The notes below the pieces were generated by a model, which searched no databases, was not told where the DNA came from, and saw only the letters and a list, made by a program, of their open reading frames with translations. The position numbers and the translations under genes are program-made. A stretch of 8,061 bases of DNA, from positions 1-8,061 of the forward strand of contig JACQLN010000004.1 of assembly GCA_016204035.1 (NCBI GenBank), given 5' to 3'. Below are positions 1-5,741 of the stretch, one piece after another. This DNA is from Parcubacteria group bacterium (GTDB lineage: Bacteria; Patescibacteriota; Minisyncoccia; JACQLN01). Every line of letters begins with the position of its first letter. Positions within the stretch are counted from its first letter, which is position 1.

Positions 1-1
1 G

Positions 2-763
2 GCCGAAAGCCGGGAGGGTATGTCCAACATTTCCAACGTGGATCCTCTGGCCGGCGTGGTGGAGACTATGACCAAACTTAAAGAAGGCGAACAGGTGTGG
101 ATTCAGTTTGGTATTTTACCCATAGGCGATGATTGGAAAAAAGAAGGCGATAAATTAGCTTTGAAGTTGGTGGGGCGCCCCAAAAAAGAAGATCCCAAGG
201 GTTCTTATACTTTAGCCCTGCTTAAAAAAGAACTTTCCGATATTGCCCTAGGCGCGGTCCAGGCGCCTTTTAAGAATCCGGAGTTTGAAGAGTTCCAATT
301 TGGGCCGCCCAAAAGCGACAAGCCGCATTCGCTGATGCAGTTTTTAACTTCCGGCGAAAAGGAAATTTTAGAGGCGCTGGAGAAAAAAATCGCTAAAGTC
401 GGGTTTAATACGGTGATTCGCGTGGTTTACGTTGCCCGGAAAGAATCTTACAACATACCCACTTTTTTTCAGGTTACCTCCGGGTTCAATCAGTTCAACA
501 CTCAAAATCTTAATGCCTTAAAACGCGACGGTAAAACTATAACCGCGGGCAAGTTTCCTTTCAAAAAATTAAAAGAAATGCAAAAAAAGAAATGGTTGCT
601 TTATAAATACCGGCTAAGATACAAGCCAAAAACCATGTTCGTTTTGAATATAGAAGAGCTGGCCAGTTTGTTCCATTTTCCGGGCCGGGTGGTGGCGGCG
701 CCGACATTGCCCCGAGTGGGGGCCAAGAAAGGCGAACCGCCGGCGGGCTTGCCGGGCTACTAG
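2..763 (+). CDS. C-terminal part of a conserved CPR-type protein paired with a TraG-like ATPase (5' end outside window)
   Basis: The reading frame is open from position 2 to the TAG at 761-763, giving 253 residues and no natural start. The ATG at 20 has a purine-rich stretch only 1 nt upstream, too close for a normal ribosome site, and the preceding codons stay open, so I treat the gene as truncated by the window edge. Visible landmarks are a GEQVWIQ segment (about residues 29-35), a charged Lys-rich middle, and a C-terminal NIEELASLFHFP segment followed by a Pro/Gly-rich tail. From memory, these resemble a CPR family (DUF8128-like) usually encoded just upstream of a TraG/VirD4-like ATPase, as here. 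No membrane segment or catalytic motif is visible in this part. A role in a DNA-translocation or secretion apparatus is inferred from the neighbour only. The gene is richer in G+C than the small gene that follows. Confidence 0.75.
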   Translation, partial: AESREGMSNISNVDPLAGVVETMTKLKEGEQVWIQFGILPIGDDWKKEGDKLALKLVGRPKKEDPKGSYTLALLKKELSDIALGAVQAPFKNPEFEEFQFGPPKSDKPHSLMQFLTSGEKEILEALEKKIAKVGFNTVIRVVYVARKESYNIPTFFQVTSGFNQFNTQNLNALKRDGKTITAGKFPFKKLKEMQKKKWLLYKYRLRYKPKTMFVLNIEELASLFHFPGRVVAAPTLPRVGAKKGEPPAGLPGY

Positions 764-795
764 CTTTGTTAGCTTTCAGCTTCATTAGCTTTTAG
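761..795 (+). repeat. Left 35-nt inverted repeat flanking the four-helix-bundle gene
   Basis: This repeat begins with the TAG stop of the upstream gene and ends on the base before the ATG at 796. It contains four AGCTT units (762, 771, 778, 787). Compared with the reverse complement of 1148-1182, the outer 7 nt match exactly and the inner 18 nt (778-795) match at 17 positions. The middle 10 nt use the same AGCTT vocabulary in a different phase. Confidence 0.85.
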
Positions 796-1158
796 ATGTT
801 AAATTCATATAAAGATTTAATTGTTTGGCAAAAATCGGTAAAATTGGCACTGCTTATTTATGAACTTACTGAAAAATTTCCCAAAGAAGAAATTTATGGC
901 TTAACATCGCAAATAAGAAGATCGGCAATATCTATACCGTCTAATATAGCTGAAGGTAGATTCAGGGGTACAAAAAACGATTTTGTTCAGTTTTTAAGGG
1001 TAGCTTATTCTTCGGGGGCGGAATTGGAAACACAAATAGAAATATCTAGAAATTTATCAAAGACAAAGTGTTTAGATTACTCGAAAGCAGACAGTTTACT
1101 TACTGAGGTTATGAAGATGTTAAATGTTATGATAAGGAATATAAACCCTAAAAGCTAA
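796..1158 (+). CDS. Four-helix bundle protein (23S rRNA intervening-sequence protein family)
   Basis: The 120-residue product has the usual length and hallmarks of the S23/IVP four-helix bundle family. An N-terminal YKDLIVWQKSVKLA helix is followed by YGLTSQIRRSAISIPSNIAEG (about residues 34-54), the family's most conserved part. Then come a helix with DFVQFLRVAYSSGAELETQIEI (62-83) and a C-terminal helix (about 94-116). There is no signal peptide or membrane segment, so the protein is probably cytoplasmic. Related proteins form oligomeric bundles, and one relative (Avd) assists diversity-generating reverse transcriptases, but no reverse transcriptase or variable repeat lies here. The function of the family is not established. 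The gene is clearly richer in A+T than both neighbours and uses AGA/AGG arginine codons heavily, suggesting separate acquisition. No Shine-Dalgarno is visible; the start directly follows the left inverted repeat and the stop lies inside the right one. Confidence 0.92.
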   Translation: MLNSYKDLIVWQKSVKLALLIYELTEKFPKEEIYGLTSQIRRSAISIPSNIAEGRFRGTKNDFVQFLRVAYSSGAELETQIEISRNLSKTKCLDYSKADSLLTEVMKMLNVMIRNINPKS

Positions 1159-1182
1159 AGAAGCTAGTGAAGCTAAAAGCTA
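1148..1182 (+). repeat. Right 35-nt inverted repeat flanking the four-helix-bundle gene
   Basis: This is the partner of 761-795. It covers the last codons and TAA stop of the four-helix-bundle gene and ends on the A of the ATG that starts the ATPase gene. Four AAGCT units occur at 1152, 1161, 1170 and 1177. Bases 1148-1165 can pair with 778-795 (17 of 18) and 1176-1182 with 761-767 (7 of 7). A transcript could therefore fold the small gene into the loop of a long stem whose base lies at the ATPase start codon. Confidence 0.85.
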
Positions 1183-2933
1183 TGAATAACGAAGTTACAT
1201 TATTCGCCGAAACCAACTTCCGCAACGAGAAGCGCAAGTTTGGCATTAAAGAAGACGACCGCCGCCGCCACATGTACATCATCGGCAAAACCGGCATGGG
1301 CAAAACCACTATGCTGGAAAATATGATCATTTCCGACATCATCCACGGCAAAGGAGTTGGTTTTATAGACCCTCATGGTGATTCGGCCGATAAAATTTTA
1401 GATTTCGTGCCGCCGGAAAGGGTTAAGGACGTAATCTATTTTGATCCATCCGATCTGGATCGTCCCATCGCTTTTAACGCCATAGAAAACGTGGAGCCGG
1501 AAAAAAAACATTTGGTGGCCTCCGGCTTGATGGGTGTTTTCAAAAAAATCTGGCCCGACGTTTGGTCGGCCCGGATGGAATATATTCTCAACAACACCAT
1601 TTTGGCCTTGCTGGATTATCCCGGCGCCACCGTTTTAGGCATTATGCGGATGCTTTCCAACAAGGATTACCGCAAAGACGTGGTGGATCAAATCAAAGAT
1701 CCGGTGGTTAAATCGTTCTGGGTGGACGAGTTTGCCAAATATACCGACCGCTTTGCCGCCGAGGCCACTCCGGCCATCCAAAACAAGGTGGGGCAGTTTC
1801 TTTCGGCCGCGGTCATACGCAACATCGTGGGCCAAGTTAAAAGCGCCATAGACATGAGAGCGGTGATGGACGGGGGCAAGATTTTAATAATGAACCTGTC
1901 TAAGGGGCGCATCGGCGAAGACAATTCCAAATTATTGGGCGGGCTTTTGGTTACTAAACTGCAGTTGGCCGCTATGAGCCGCGTGGATATTCCCGAAGCC
2001 GAACGTCGCGATTTTTATTTGTACGTGGATGAATTCCAAAACTTTGCCACCGAATCTTTCGCTAACATTTTATCCGAAGCCAGGAAATACCGTTTGGCTC
2101 TGGTCTTGGCTAACCAGTACGTGGCCCAGCTGATCCAGAGCGTCGGCGGTTCCAAAAGCACGGCGGTGCGCGACGCCATTTTCGGCAACGTGGGCACCAT
2201 AATATCTTTTAGGGTGGGCGCCGAAGATGCCGAATTTTTAGAAAAAGAATTCGCGCCGGAATTTACGGCCGTGGATGTGGTTAACCTGGCCAAATACAAT
2301 GTTTACTTAAAACTGATGATAGACGGCGTGGCCTCGCGCGCTTTTTCGGCCACCACTTTGGCGCCGTATCCGCGCCCGGAAACAAGTTACCGCGAAGACA
2401 TTATTAAACATTCCCGGGAAACTTACGGTACGCCGCGGGAAGAAGTTGAAGCGGAAATAGCCGATTGGGCCGGTGTAAGCGAACTTGTACCCGCCAAAAT
2501 CAAAGAAAGAAGATTGGAAAACGCGGTTGGTTCCAGACCGGCGGCTTCGGCTAATCCAGTTTCCGCTTCGGAACCTCGGCCGAACCGGTTTAACGCGGCT
2601 GCGGTTTTGCCGCCGCGGCCGGACGGGGCGGGCAAGCCCATGTACGAAGCCGTTTGCTGGGAAGGCGGAGAAAAAGTTTGGGTGCCGTTTAGGCCCGATG
2701 GCGTGCGCCCCATCTATTGCAAAGATCATTTATACAAACTGAACGAGGTTAAACAAAAATTAATATCCGATCATTATAAACCCACCAGTTTGCAAGAGGC
2801 CTTGGAGAAAGGGGATATTGTGAATAATCTGGGCGGCGAGGCCAGACCCCAGCGCAAAAAAAATAAACCCAAAGGGCCGCCCGCCGACTTAGATGGTTTA
2901 CGCTCTCTTTTGTCCGACATTAAACCCAGCTAA
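1182..2933 (+). CDS. TraG/VirD4-like type IV secretion (conjugative DNA transfer family) ATPase
   Basis: The 583-residue product is a RecA-fold nucleotide-driven DNA or substrate pump of the TraG/VirD4/HerA group. Walker A is GKTGMGKT (residues 35-42), preceded by the RRRHMYIIG strand. An FIDPHGD segment lies at 61-67. Walker B is YLYVDEFQNF (279-288), followed by the LVLANQYVAQL sensor-like segment (307-317), which corresponds to the TraM-recognition/TraG C-terminal ATPase region. After about residue 440 comes a Pro/Ala-rich linker, then a small domain with a VPFRPDGVRPIYC core (501-513). It looks like a zinc ribbon reduced to Cys492, Cys513 and His516. The tail is Lys/Pro-rich. No N-terminal membrane segment is present, unlike classical VirD4. 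I prefer the ATG at 1182 because MNNEVTLFAETNFRN matches my memory of CPR homologues. An in-frame GTG at 1167 would add five residues encoded by the inverted repeat. The gene probably formed an operon with the upstream gene before the small gene came between them. Confidence 0.9.
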   Translation: MNNEVTLFAETNFRNEKRKFGIKEDDRRRHMYIIGKTGMGKTTMLENMIISDIIHGKGVGFIDPHGDSADKILDFVPPERVKDVIYFDPSDLDRPIAFNAIENVEPEKKHLVASGLMGVFKKIWPDVWSARMEYILNNTILALLDYPGATVLGIMRMLSNKDYRKDVVDQIKDPVVKSFWVDEFAKYTDRFAAEATPAIQNKVGQFLSAAVIRNIVGQVKSAIDMRAVMDGGKILIMNLSKGRIGEDNSKLLGGLLVTKLQLAAMSRVDIPEAERRDFYLYVDEFQNFATESFANILSEARKYRLALVLANQYVAQLIQSVGGSKSTAVRDAIFGNVGTIISFRVGAEDAEFLEKEFAPEFTAVDVVNLAKYNVYLKLMIDGVASRAFSATTLAPYPRPETSYREDIIKHSRETYGTPREEVEAEIADWAGVSELVPAKIKERRLENAVGSRPAASANPVSASEPRPNRFNAAAVLPPRPDGAGKPMYEAVCWEGGEKVWVPFRPDGVRPIYCKDHLYKLNEVKQKLISDHYKPTSLQEALEKGDIVNNLGGEARPQRKKNKPKGPPADLDGLRSLLSDIKPS

Positions 2934-2975
2934 TCTCGGTCAAACCCAGCCCTGAATCTTGATTAAAAGTCTTTG

Positions 2976-3008
2976 ACTTTTGGCCTAAGCTTAGCTTAGG
3001 CCAAAAGT
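2976..3008. repeat. Perfect 15-bp hairpin between convergent genes
   Basis: Arms 2976-2990 and 2994-3008 are exact reverse complements around a 3-nt TTA loop; the stem centre reads GGCCTAAGC/GCTTAGGCC. It lies between the 3' ends of the ATPase gene (+) and the DUF192 gene (-), where a bidirectional terminator would be expected. However, the A/T blocks are TTTT before and AAAA after the G+C core on the + strand, and no T-run follows on either strand. It is therefore not a standard intrinsic terminator and may instead protect 3' ends or be a small palindromic insertion. A weaker 7-bp inverted repeat (2939-2945 with 3016-3022) surrounds it. Confidence 0.8.
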
Positions 3009-3029
3009 GGATAAAGTTTGACTGCTTGA

Positions 3030-3860
3030 TTACCTAAACCGAATGGGGATTTTTATTTGGTCGGCATGTTCGGCGAGGCCGGAGGGGTTGTCTTTTTCCA
3101 AAATCAGAAAGCCGTATGGGGTTTGCGGTTCCGAATCAAAATAAAATTCTTTTTCAAAAGGCACAAAGTCGGTTGTCATCCAGTTATCTTGGGTTTCGGC
3201 GTAGGATGCCATTATTATTTTGCCGTTAGCATCCATAACTTTAACCGGAAAAGAGGCCTCAAAAAACCAGTTGCCCCGGGCTTGGCCTTTTATAATGAAG
3301 GGATTTTTTATAATTCCGCCGATTTTGGGTTCGTCTAAGCGGATCAGGTTTTCTTTGGATTTTTCTTTTTCTTGGTAGCTTTGTAAAAATACGGCCGGTG
3401 AGCCGAGGGTTATGTTATTGATTTTGCTCCAACCAGCGTTAACTTCTAAAACATAAAGCGCTTCTTTTTCCGGCACGAAATAATTGGGATAGGATTCCGG
3501 CTTAACGTCTGGGGCCATATCCGTCACGCGGTAGTTTTTGTCCAGCCAAATAATATCCAGATCAAAGCGCATCTCCCGCATCCAAAAAGAATGTAAGCCG
3601 GGTTTTTCAAAAACAAAAAGCAGGCCTTGGTTTTGGGGTAAAGATTTGCGGCCGGAGAGGCCCCGTTCGCGCTGGCCTTGGCTTTGGGCCAGTTCCACCT
3701 TAAGTTCGGTTTCGCCCAACCATAAAGTGTAAAGTTCGGCTTTGTAACTGTTTTTTTCTTTTAAGATCAGCCAGCCGGCCAAACCCGCGGCTAAAGATAT
3801 GGGAATAAAAAATAATAGGATTTTTTTCATAACTGTTTTAAGTTTATCGCGCAGTGACAT
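3030..3860 (-). CDS. Membrane-anchored DUF192 domain protein with C-terminal Gmad2 (Ig-like) domain
   Basis: With the ATG at 3860 the product has 276 residues. A hydrophobic segment (about 12-33) follows a short Lys/Arg-rich N-terminus, giving an uncleaved signal anchor or signal peptide and an extracytoplasmic body. Residues 53-159 match DUF192: a QRERGLSGR segment, GLLFVFEKPG, SFWMREMRFDLDIIWLD (91-107) and YVLEVNAG (136-143). The usual GLM is GLS here. Residues 173-275 (from IRLDEPKIGGIIKNPFIIKG) look like a Gmad2 immunoglobulin-like domain, a fold found in exported Gram-positive and CPR proteins. The biochemical role of DUF192 is not known; a cell-surface role is inferred from topology. 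An in-frame TTG at 3869 would add three residues, and ATG 3830 would give a classic MKKILLFF signal start; no ribosome site decides among them. The gene is convergent with the ATPase gene and divergent from mnmA. Confidence 0.85.
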   Translation of the reverse strand: MSLRDKLKTVMKKILLFFIPISLAAGLAGWLILKEKNSYKAELYTLWLGETELKVELAQSQGQRERGLSGRKSLPQNQGLLFVFEKPGLHSFWMREMRFDLDIIWLDKNYRVTDMAPDVKPESYPNYFVPEKEALYVLEVNAGWSKINNITLGSPAVFLQSYQEKEKSKENLIRLDEPKIGGIIKNPFIIKGQARGNWFFEASFPVKVMDANGKIIMASYAETQDNWMTTDFVPFEKEFYFDSEPQTPYGFLILEKDNPSGLAEHADQIKIPIRFR

Positions 3861-3894
3861 TTTAGACAAAAAATGTTATTAATAGGGCTAGTTT
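3861..3894. promoter_or_regulatory. Short divergent intergenic region between the DUF192 gene and mnmA
   Basis: Only 34 bp separate two divergent start codons, so at least one promoter probably overlaps a coding region. The segment is AT-rich and contains a TTATTAAT stretch (3878-3885 region) that could supply a -10 on either strand, but no convincing -35 partner is visible. An AGGG at 3884-3887 is a weak ribosome-site candidate for mnmA, one of the few in the window. Confidence 0.3.
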
Positions 3895-4986
3895 ATGAAT
3901 AAAACAAATGGCAAAAGAGTTTTTGTAGCTATGTCTGGCGGCGTGGATTCCAGCGTCGCGGCTTTATTGTTAAAAAATCATGGCTACAATGTTACAGGCG
4001 TATTTATGAAAAACTGGGCCGATCCGGCCTGGCCTTGTCCTTGGCAGCAAGACCGCGAGGATGCCATGAGAGTTTGCTTAAAGTTAGGCGTGCCTTTTGA
4101 AACTTTTGATTTTACCAATGAATACAAAACCAAAGTGGTGGATTATATGGTTCGCGAGTATGCCGCCGGCCGCACGCCCAACCCCGACGTAATGTGCAAC
4201 AAGGAAATAAAGTTTGGGTTGTTTTTGGATCGGGCCATTAAATCGGGCGCCGACTTTATTGCAACTGGTCATTACGTGAGAAAATCGATTGAAAATTTAG
4301 ACATTGAAAATTCATTGGAAATTGAAAATTGTAAATTGAAAATTGCGAAAGATAAAAATAAAGACCAATCCTATTTTCTTTGGACGCTCATGCAAGCTCA
4401 AATCGCCAAGTGTTTGTTTCCCATCGGCGAGATTGAATCCAAAGCCGAGGTTCGGAGAATAGCGTTGGCATCGGGACTGCCCACAGCAGGCAAAAAAGAT
4501 TCGCAAGGTATTTGTTTTATGGGGCCGGTGGACATGGGCGAGTTTATAAAACCGTATGTTAATAATGTTTCCGGAGACATTGTAACCGCATCCGGCCAAA
4601 AAATCGGCCGGCACGCCGGTTTGGATTTTTACACCATCGGCCAAAGAAAGGGTGTTGGCGTGGGCGGCACCGGGCCGTATTATGTGGCCAAAAAAGATTA
4701 TAAAACCAGCACTTTGGTTGTCGCGCCTAAAGGCGAAGCATCCGCTTTGGAATCAAAATCGGTTATTGTTTGCCAAACCAGTTTTATCGGCGATGAACCA
4801 AGTGAAAAAGTAGAAATTCAAGCCGCCATTCGTTACCGCCAAGAACCGGTGCCGGCAAAGCTGGAACGCCTAGCCGATAGCCGGTGGCAGGTAGTTTTTG
4901 AGCGTCCGGTTCGCGCCGTTGCCCCGGGCCAATCGGCGGTTTTTTATTCCGGTGAAGAACTTTTGGGTGGGGGAATTATAGAATAA
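3895..4986 (+). CDS. mnmA: tRNA-specific 2-thiouridylase MnmA
   Basis: MnmA uses ATP to adenylate U34 of tRNA-Lys, -Glu and -Gln in the cytoplasm, then inserts sulfur from a protein persulfide to make 2-thiouridine. The 363-residue product has the family's usual length. Landmarks are the PP-loop SGGVDSS (residues 14-20), NPDVMCNKEIKFG with the catalytic Cys101, ATGHYVR (123-129), NKDQSYFLWTL (155-165), DSQGICFMG with the persulfide-forming Cys207, and IGQRKG (249-254). The C-terminal beta-barrel ends at the typical GGGII. Both catalytic cysteines are present, so the enzyme should be active. One anomaly is a low-complexity stretch (about residues 131-151, rich in I, E, N, L and K) between GHYVRK and the NKDQ motif, encoded by an AT-rich repeat. 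A sulfur donor such as a cysteine desulfurase is not encoded here. Confidence 0.97.
   Translation: MNKTNGKRVFVAMSGGVDSSVAALLLKNHGYNVTGVFMKNWADPAWPCPWQQDREDAMRVCLKLGVPFETFDFTNEYKTKVVDYMVREYAAGRTPNPDVMCNKEIKFGLFLDRAIKSGADFIATGHYVRKSIENLDIENSLEIENCKLKIAKDKNKDQSYFLWTLMQAQIAKCLFPIGEIESKAEVRRIALASGLPTAGKKDSQGICFMGPVDMGEFIKPYVNNVSGDIVTASGQKIGRHAGLDFYTIGQRKGVGVGGTGPYYVAKKDYKTSTLVVAPKGEASALESKSVIVCQTSFIGDEPSEKVEIQAAIRYRQEPVPAKLERLADSRWQVVFERPVRAVAPGQSAVFYSGEELLGGGIIE
4288..4344 (+). repeat. In-frame ATTGAAAATT repeat block inside mnmA
   Basis: Four perfect copies of ATTGAAAATT start at 4288, 4303, 4321 and 4335, and an imperfect copy (ATTGGAAATT) starts at 4314. Spacing is irregular (7 to 15 nt). The block is much richer in A+T than the surrounding mnmA sequence. 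Translation gives a polar low-complexity loop between the ATP-binding domain's GHYVRK and the NKDQSYFL motif, where homologues have a shorter variable loop. It resembles dispersed repeats I remember from CPR genomes, but I cannot confirm copies elsewhere. Confidence 0.7.
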
Positions 4987-5001
4987 TGTTGATTATTGGC
5001 A

Positions 5002-5046
5002 GGTGGATGATGTATAAAAATTAATTTTATATTCTATATCATCACC
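5002..5046. repeat. Imperfect AT-rich inverted repeat downstream of mnmA
   Basis: An inner 7-bp stem pairs TATAAAA (5013-5019) with TTTTATA (5025-5031) around ATTAA. An outer arm, 5002-5011 (GGTGGATGAT), pairs with 5038-5046 (ATCATCACC) with one bulged G. The right-hand junction has 6 unpaired nt against 1 on the left. It begins 16 nt after the mnmA stop. No T-run follows, so its use as an intrinsic terminator is doubtful. The same sequence also holds a weak promoter-like pair, TTGATT (4989-4994) and TATAAA (5013-5018), with an 18-nt spacer. Confidence 0.45.
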
Positions 5047-5091
5047 ATACCTTTATACACTATATACTTTGTAATACTTTATTTTATACTG

Positions 5092-5127
5092 TATACGGTG
5101 AGCATGCGATCGCATGCTCACAGTATA
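5092..5127. repeat. Strong palindrome upstream of the PaaX/Cas2-like gene (P1)
   Basis: Positions 5098-5121 form a perfect 24-nt palindrome, extended after one G/A mismatch by TATAC (5092-5096) pairing with GTATA (5123-5127). The core 5100-5119 has 8-nt arms GAGCATGC and GCATGCTC around GATC. It stands out as a GC-rich island in a very AT-rich intergenic stretch. The four-base steps of the core match those of the palindrome at 5733-5766, as described there. No T-run follows it. Confidence 0.92.
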
Positions 5128-5134
5128 TTTATGA

Positions 5135-5140
5135 TATAGT
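5135..5140 (+). promoter_or_regulatory. Putative -10 box (TATAGT) of the PaaX/Cas2-like gene
   Basis: TATAGT lies within ATATAGTTAAG (5134-5144), an 11-mer that recurs exactly at 7507-7517 upstream of another gene start. The overlapping TATGAT at 5130-5135 is an alternative. A -35 at normal spacing would fall inside the palindrome at 5098-5121 and has no consensus match. Transcription would begin near 5147, inside the inverted repeat at 5141-5158. Confidence 0.4.
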
Positions 5141-5158
5141 TAAGTTAAAATTAACTTA
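5141..5158. promoter_or_regulatory. 8-bp inverted repeat, candidate operator of the PaaX/Cas2-like gene
   Basis: TAAGTTAA (5141-5148) and TTAACTTA (5151-5158) are exact reverse complements separated by AA. The repeat starts one base after the TATAGT box and ends 10 nt before the ATG at 5169. This is a good position for a dimeric winged-helix repressor to control its own gene. AT-rich composition makes a chance palindrome possible. Confidence 0.45.
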
Positions 5159-5168
5159 TTAAATTAAT

Positions 5169-5741
5169 ATGCCTAATATCGGGAAAATAATTTATCGTTT
5201 AGGTCCAAACCAACAAAAAGTTCTTCTACTGATCGCCTCCGGTGTTGGTTTAAGTTTGGCTAAATCACCCAAACAATATTTCAGGGTGCTTAAAGAAACT
5301 GGACGGGAATGGCAAAAAATTAATGGGCGCGCTCTCACCGACGCTATTAGGTCTTTATACAAATCCAAACTCATTCGCGAACGTGAAAACCCCGATGGCT
5401 CTCTAACCATAGTGCTAACCGATAAAGGTAAAAAGAAAGCTATTACTTTTAATATAGATAATATGGAAATAAAAAAGCCCAAAGTTTGGGATAAAAAATG
5501 GCGGATGGTTTTATTTGATATACCGGAAAAATATAAACCTATTCGCGAAGCACTAAGAAAGACATTAAAACATCTCGGTTTCTATGAATACCAAAAGAGT
5601 GTATTGATCCATCCTTATCCTTGCCAAGACGAAATTAATTTTGTAGTTGAATATTTTAATATCCGTTCCCACGTTAGAATTGTTATGGCTATAGGATTGG
5701 ATAACGAATTACATTTACGCAAGATTTTTAATTTAGCATGA
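5169..5741 (+). CDS. PaaX-like winged-helix protein with C-terminal Cas2-like domain
   Basis: The product has 190 residues. Residues about 12-95 look like a winged-helix DNA-binding region: a KVLLLIASGVGLSLAKSP helix, a recognition-helix region near ALTDAIRSLYKSKLI (55-69), and a wing at DGSLTIVLTDKGKKKA. Residues about 108-186 match the PaaX-type Cas2-like ferredoxin fold: KWRMVLFDIPE with Asp117 at the Cas2 aspartate position, LRKTLKHLGFYEYQKSVLIHPYP (129-151), and a final strand. PaaX proteins are transcriptional repressors; Cas2 proteins are nucleases or integrase scaffolds. CPR homologues are often annotated as either. There is no cas1 gene or CRISPR array here. The start fits homologue N-termini as I recall them; no Shine-Dalgarno is visible. 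The gene stands between two related palindromes and its TGA stop lies in the right one. A DNA-binding role at these palindromes is inference. Confidence 0.85.
   Translation: MPNIGKIIYRLGPNQQKVLLLIASGVGLSLAKSPKQYFRVLKETGREWQKINGRALTDAIRSLYKSKLIRERENPDGSLTIVLTDKGKKKAITFNIDNMEIKKPKVWDKKWRMVLFDIPEKYKPIREALRKTLKHLGFYEYQKSVLIHPYPCQDEINFVVEYFNIRSHVRIVMAIGLDNELHLRKIFNLA

Larger units (their letters stand above)
761..1182 (+). mobile_element. Candidate IVS-like element: four-helix-bundle gene with terminal inverted repeats
   Basis: A 422-bp block consists of a 35-nt inverted repeat, one AT-rich gene and the matching 35-nt inverted repeat. It lies exactly between the stop codon of the GEQ-WIQ-type gene and the start codon of the ATPase gene. 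The architecture resembles the intervening sequences of some bacterial 23S rRNA genes (Leptospira, Coxiella), where a related protein is encoded in the loop of a long stem made by inverted termini. Here the host site is a junction between two protein genes instead. I see no clear target-site duplication; only a CTA trinucleotide lies near both borders. The encoded protein has no recognisable transposase motif, so any mobility would need help in trans. Mobility is inferred; the repeats and placement are seen. Confidence 0.5.

Noticed and set aside
20..763. ATG at 20 as the true start of the first gene
   Set aside because: The frame is open upstream to the window edge, and the purine-rich stretch is only 1 nt from this ATG; an internal methionine is more likely.
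2307..2729. Long antisense reading frame opposite the ATPase gene (also 2423-2713 on - and 2485-2742 on +)
   Set aside because: The peptides are Arg/Pro/Ser-rich with no recognisable domain, and all overlap a clear ATPase gene; they are frame shadows of codon bias.
5169..5741. True CRISPR Cas2 with an adjacent array
   Set aside because: The protein carries an N-terminal winged helix as in PaaX, no cas1 is present, and the palindromes are only two copies without spacers.
5169..5741. Y1/HUH transposase of an IS200/IS605 or RAYT type
   Set aside because: No HUH motif or catalytic tyrosine context is visible; the resemblance is limited to small size and flanking hairpins.
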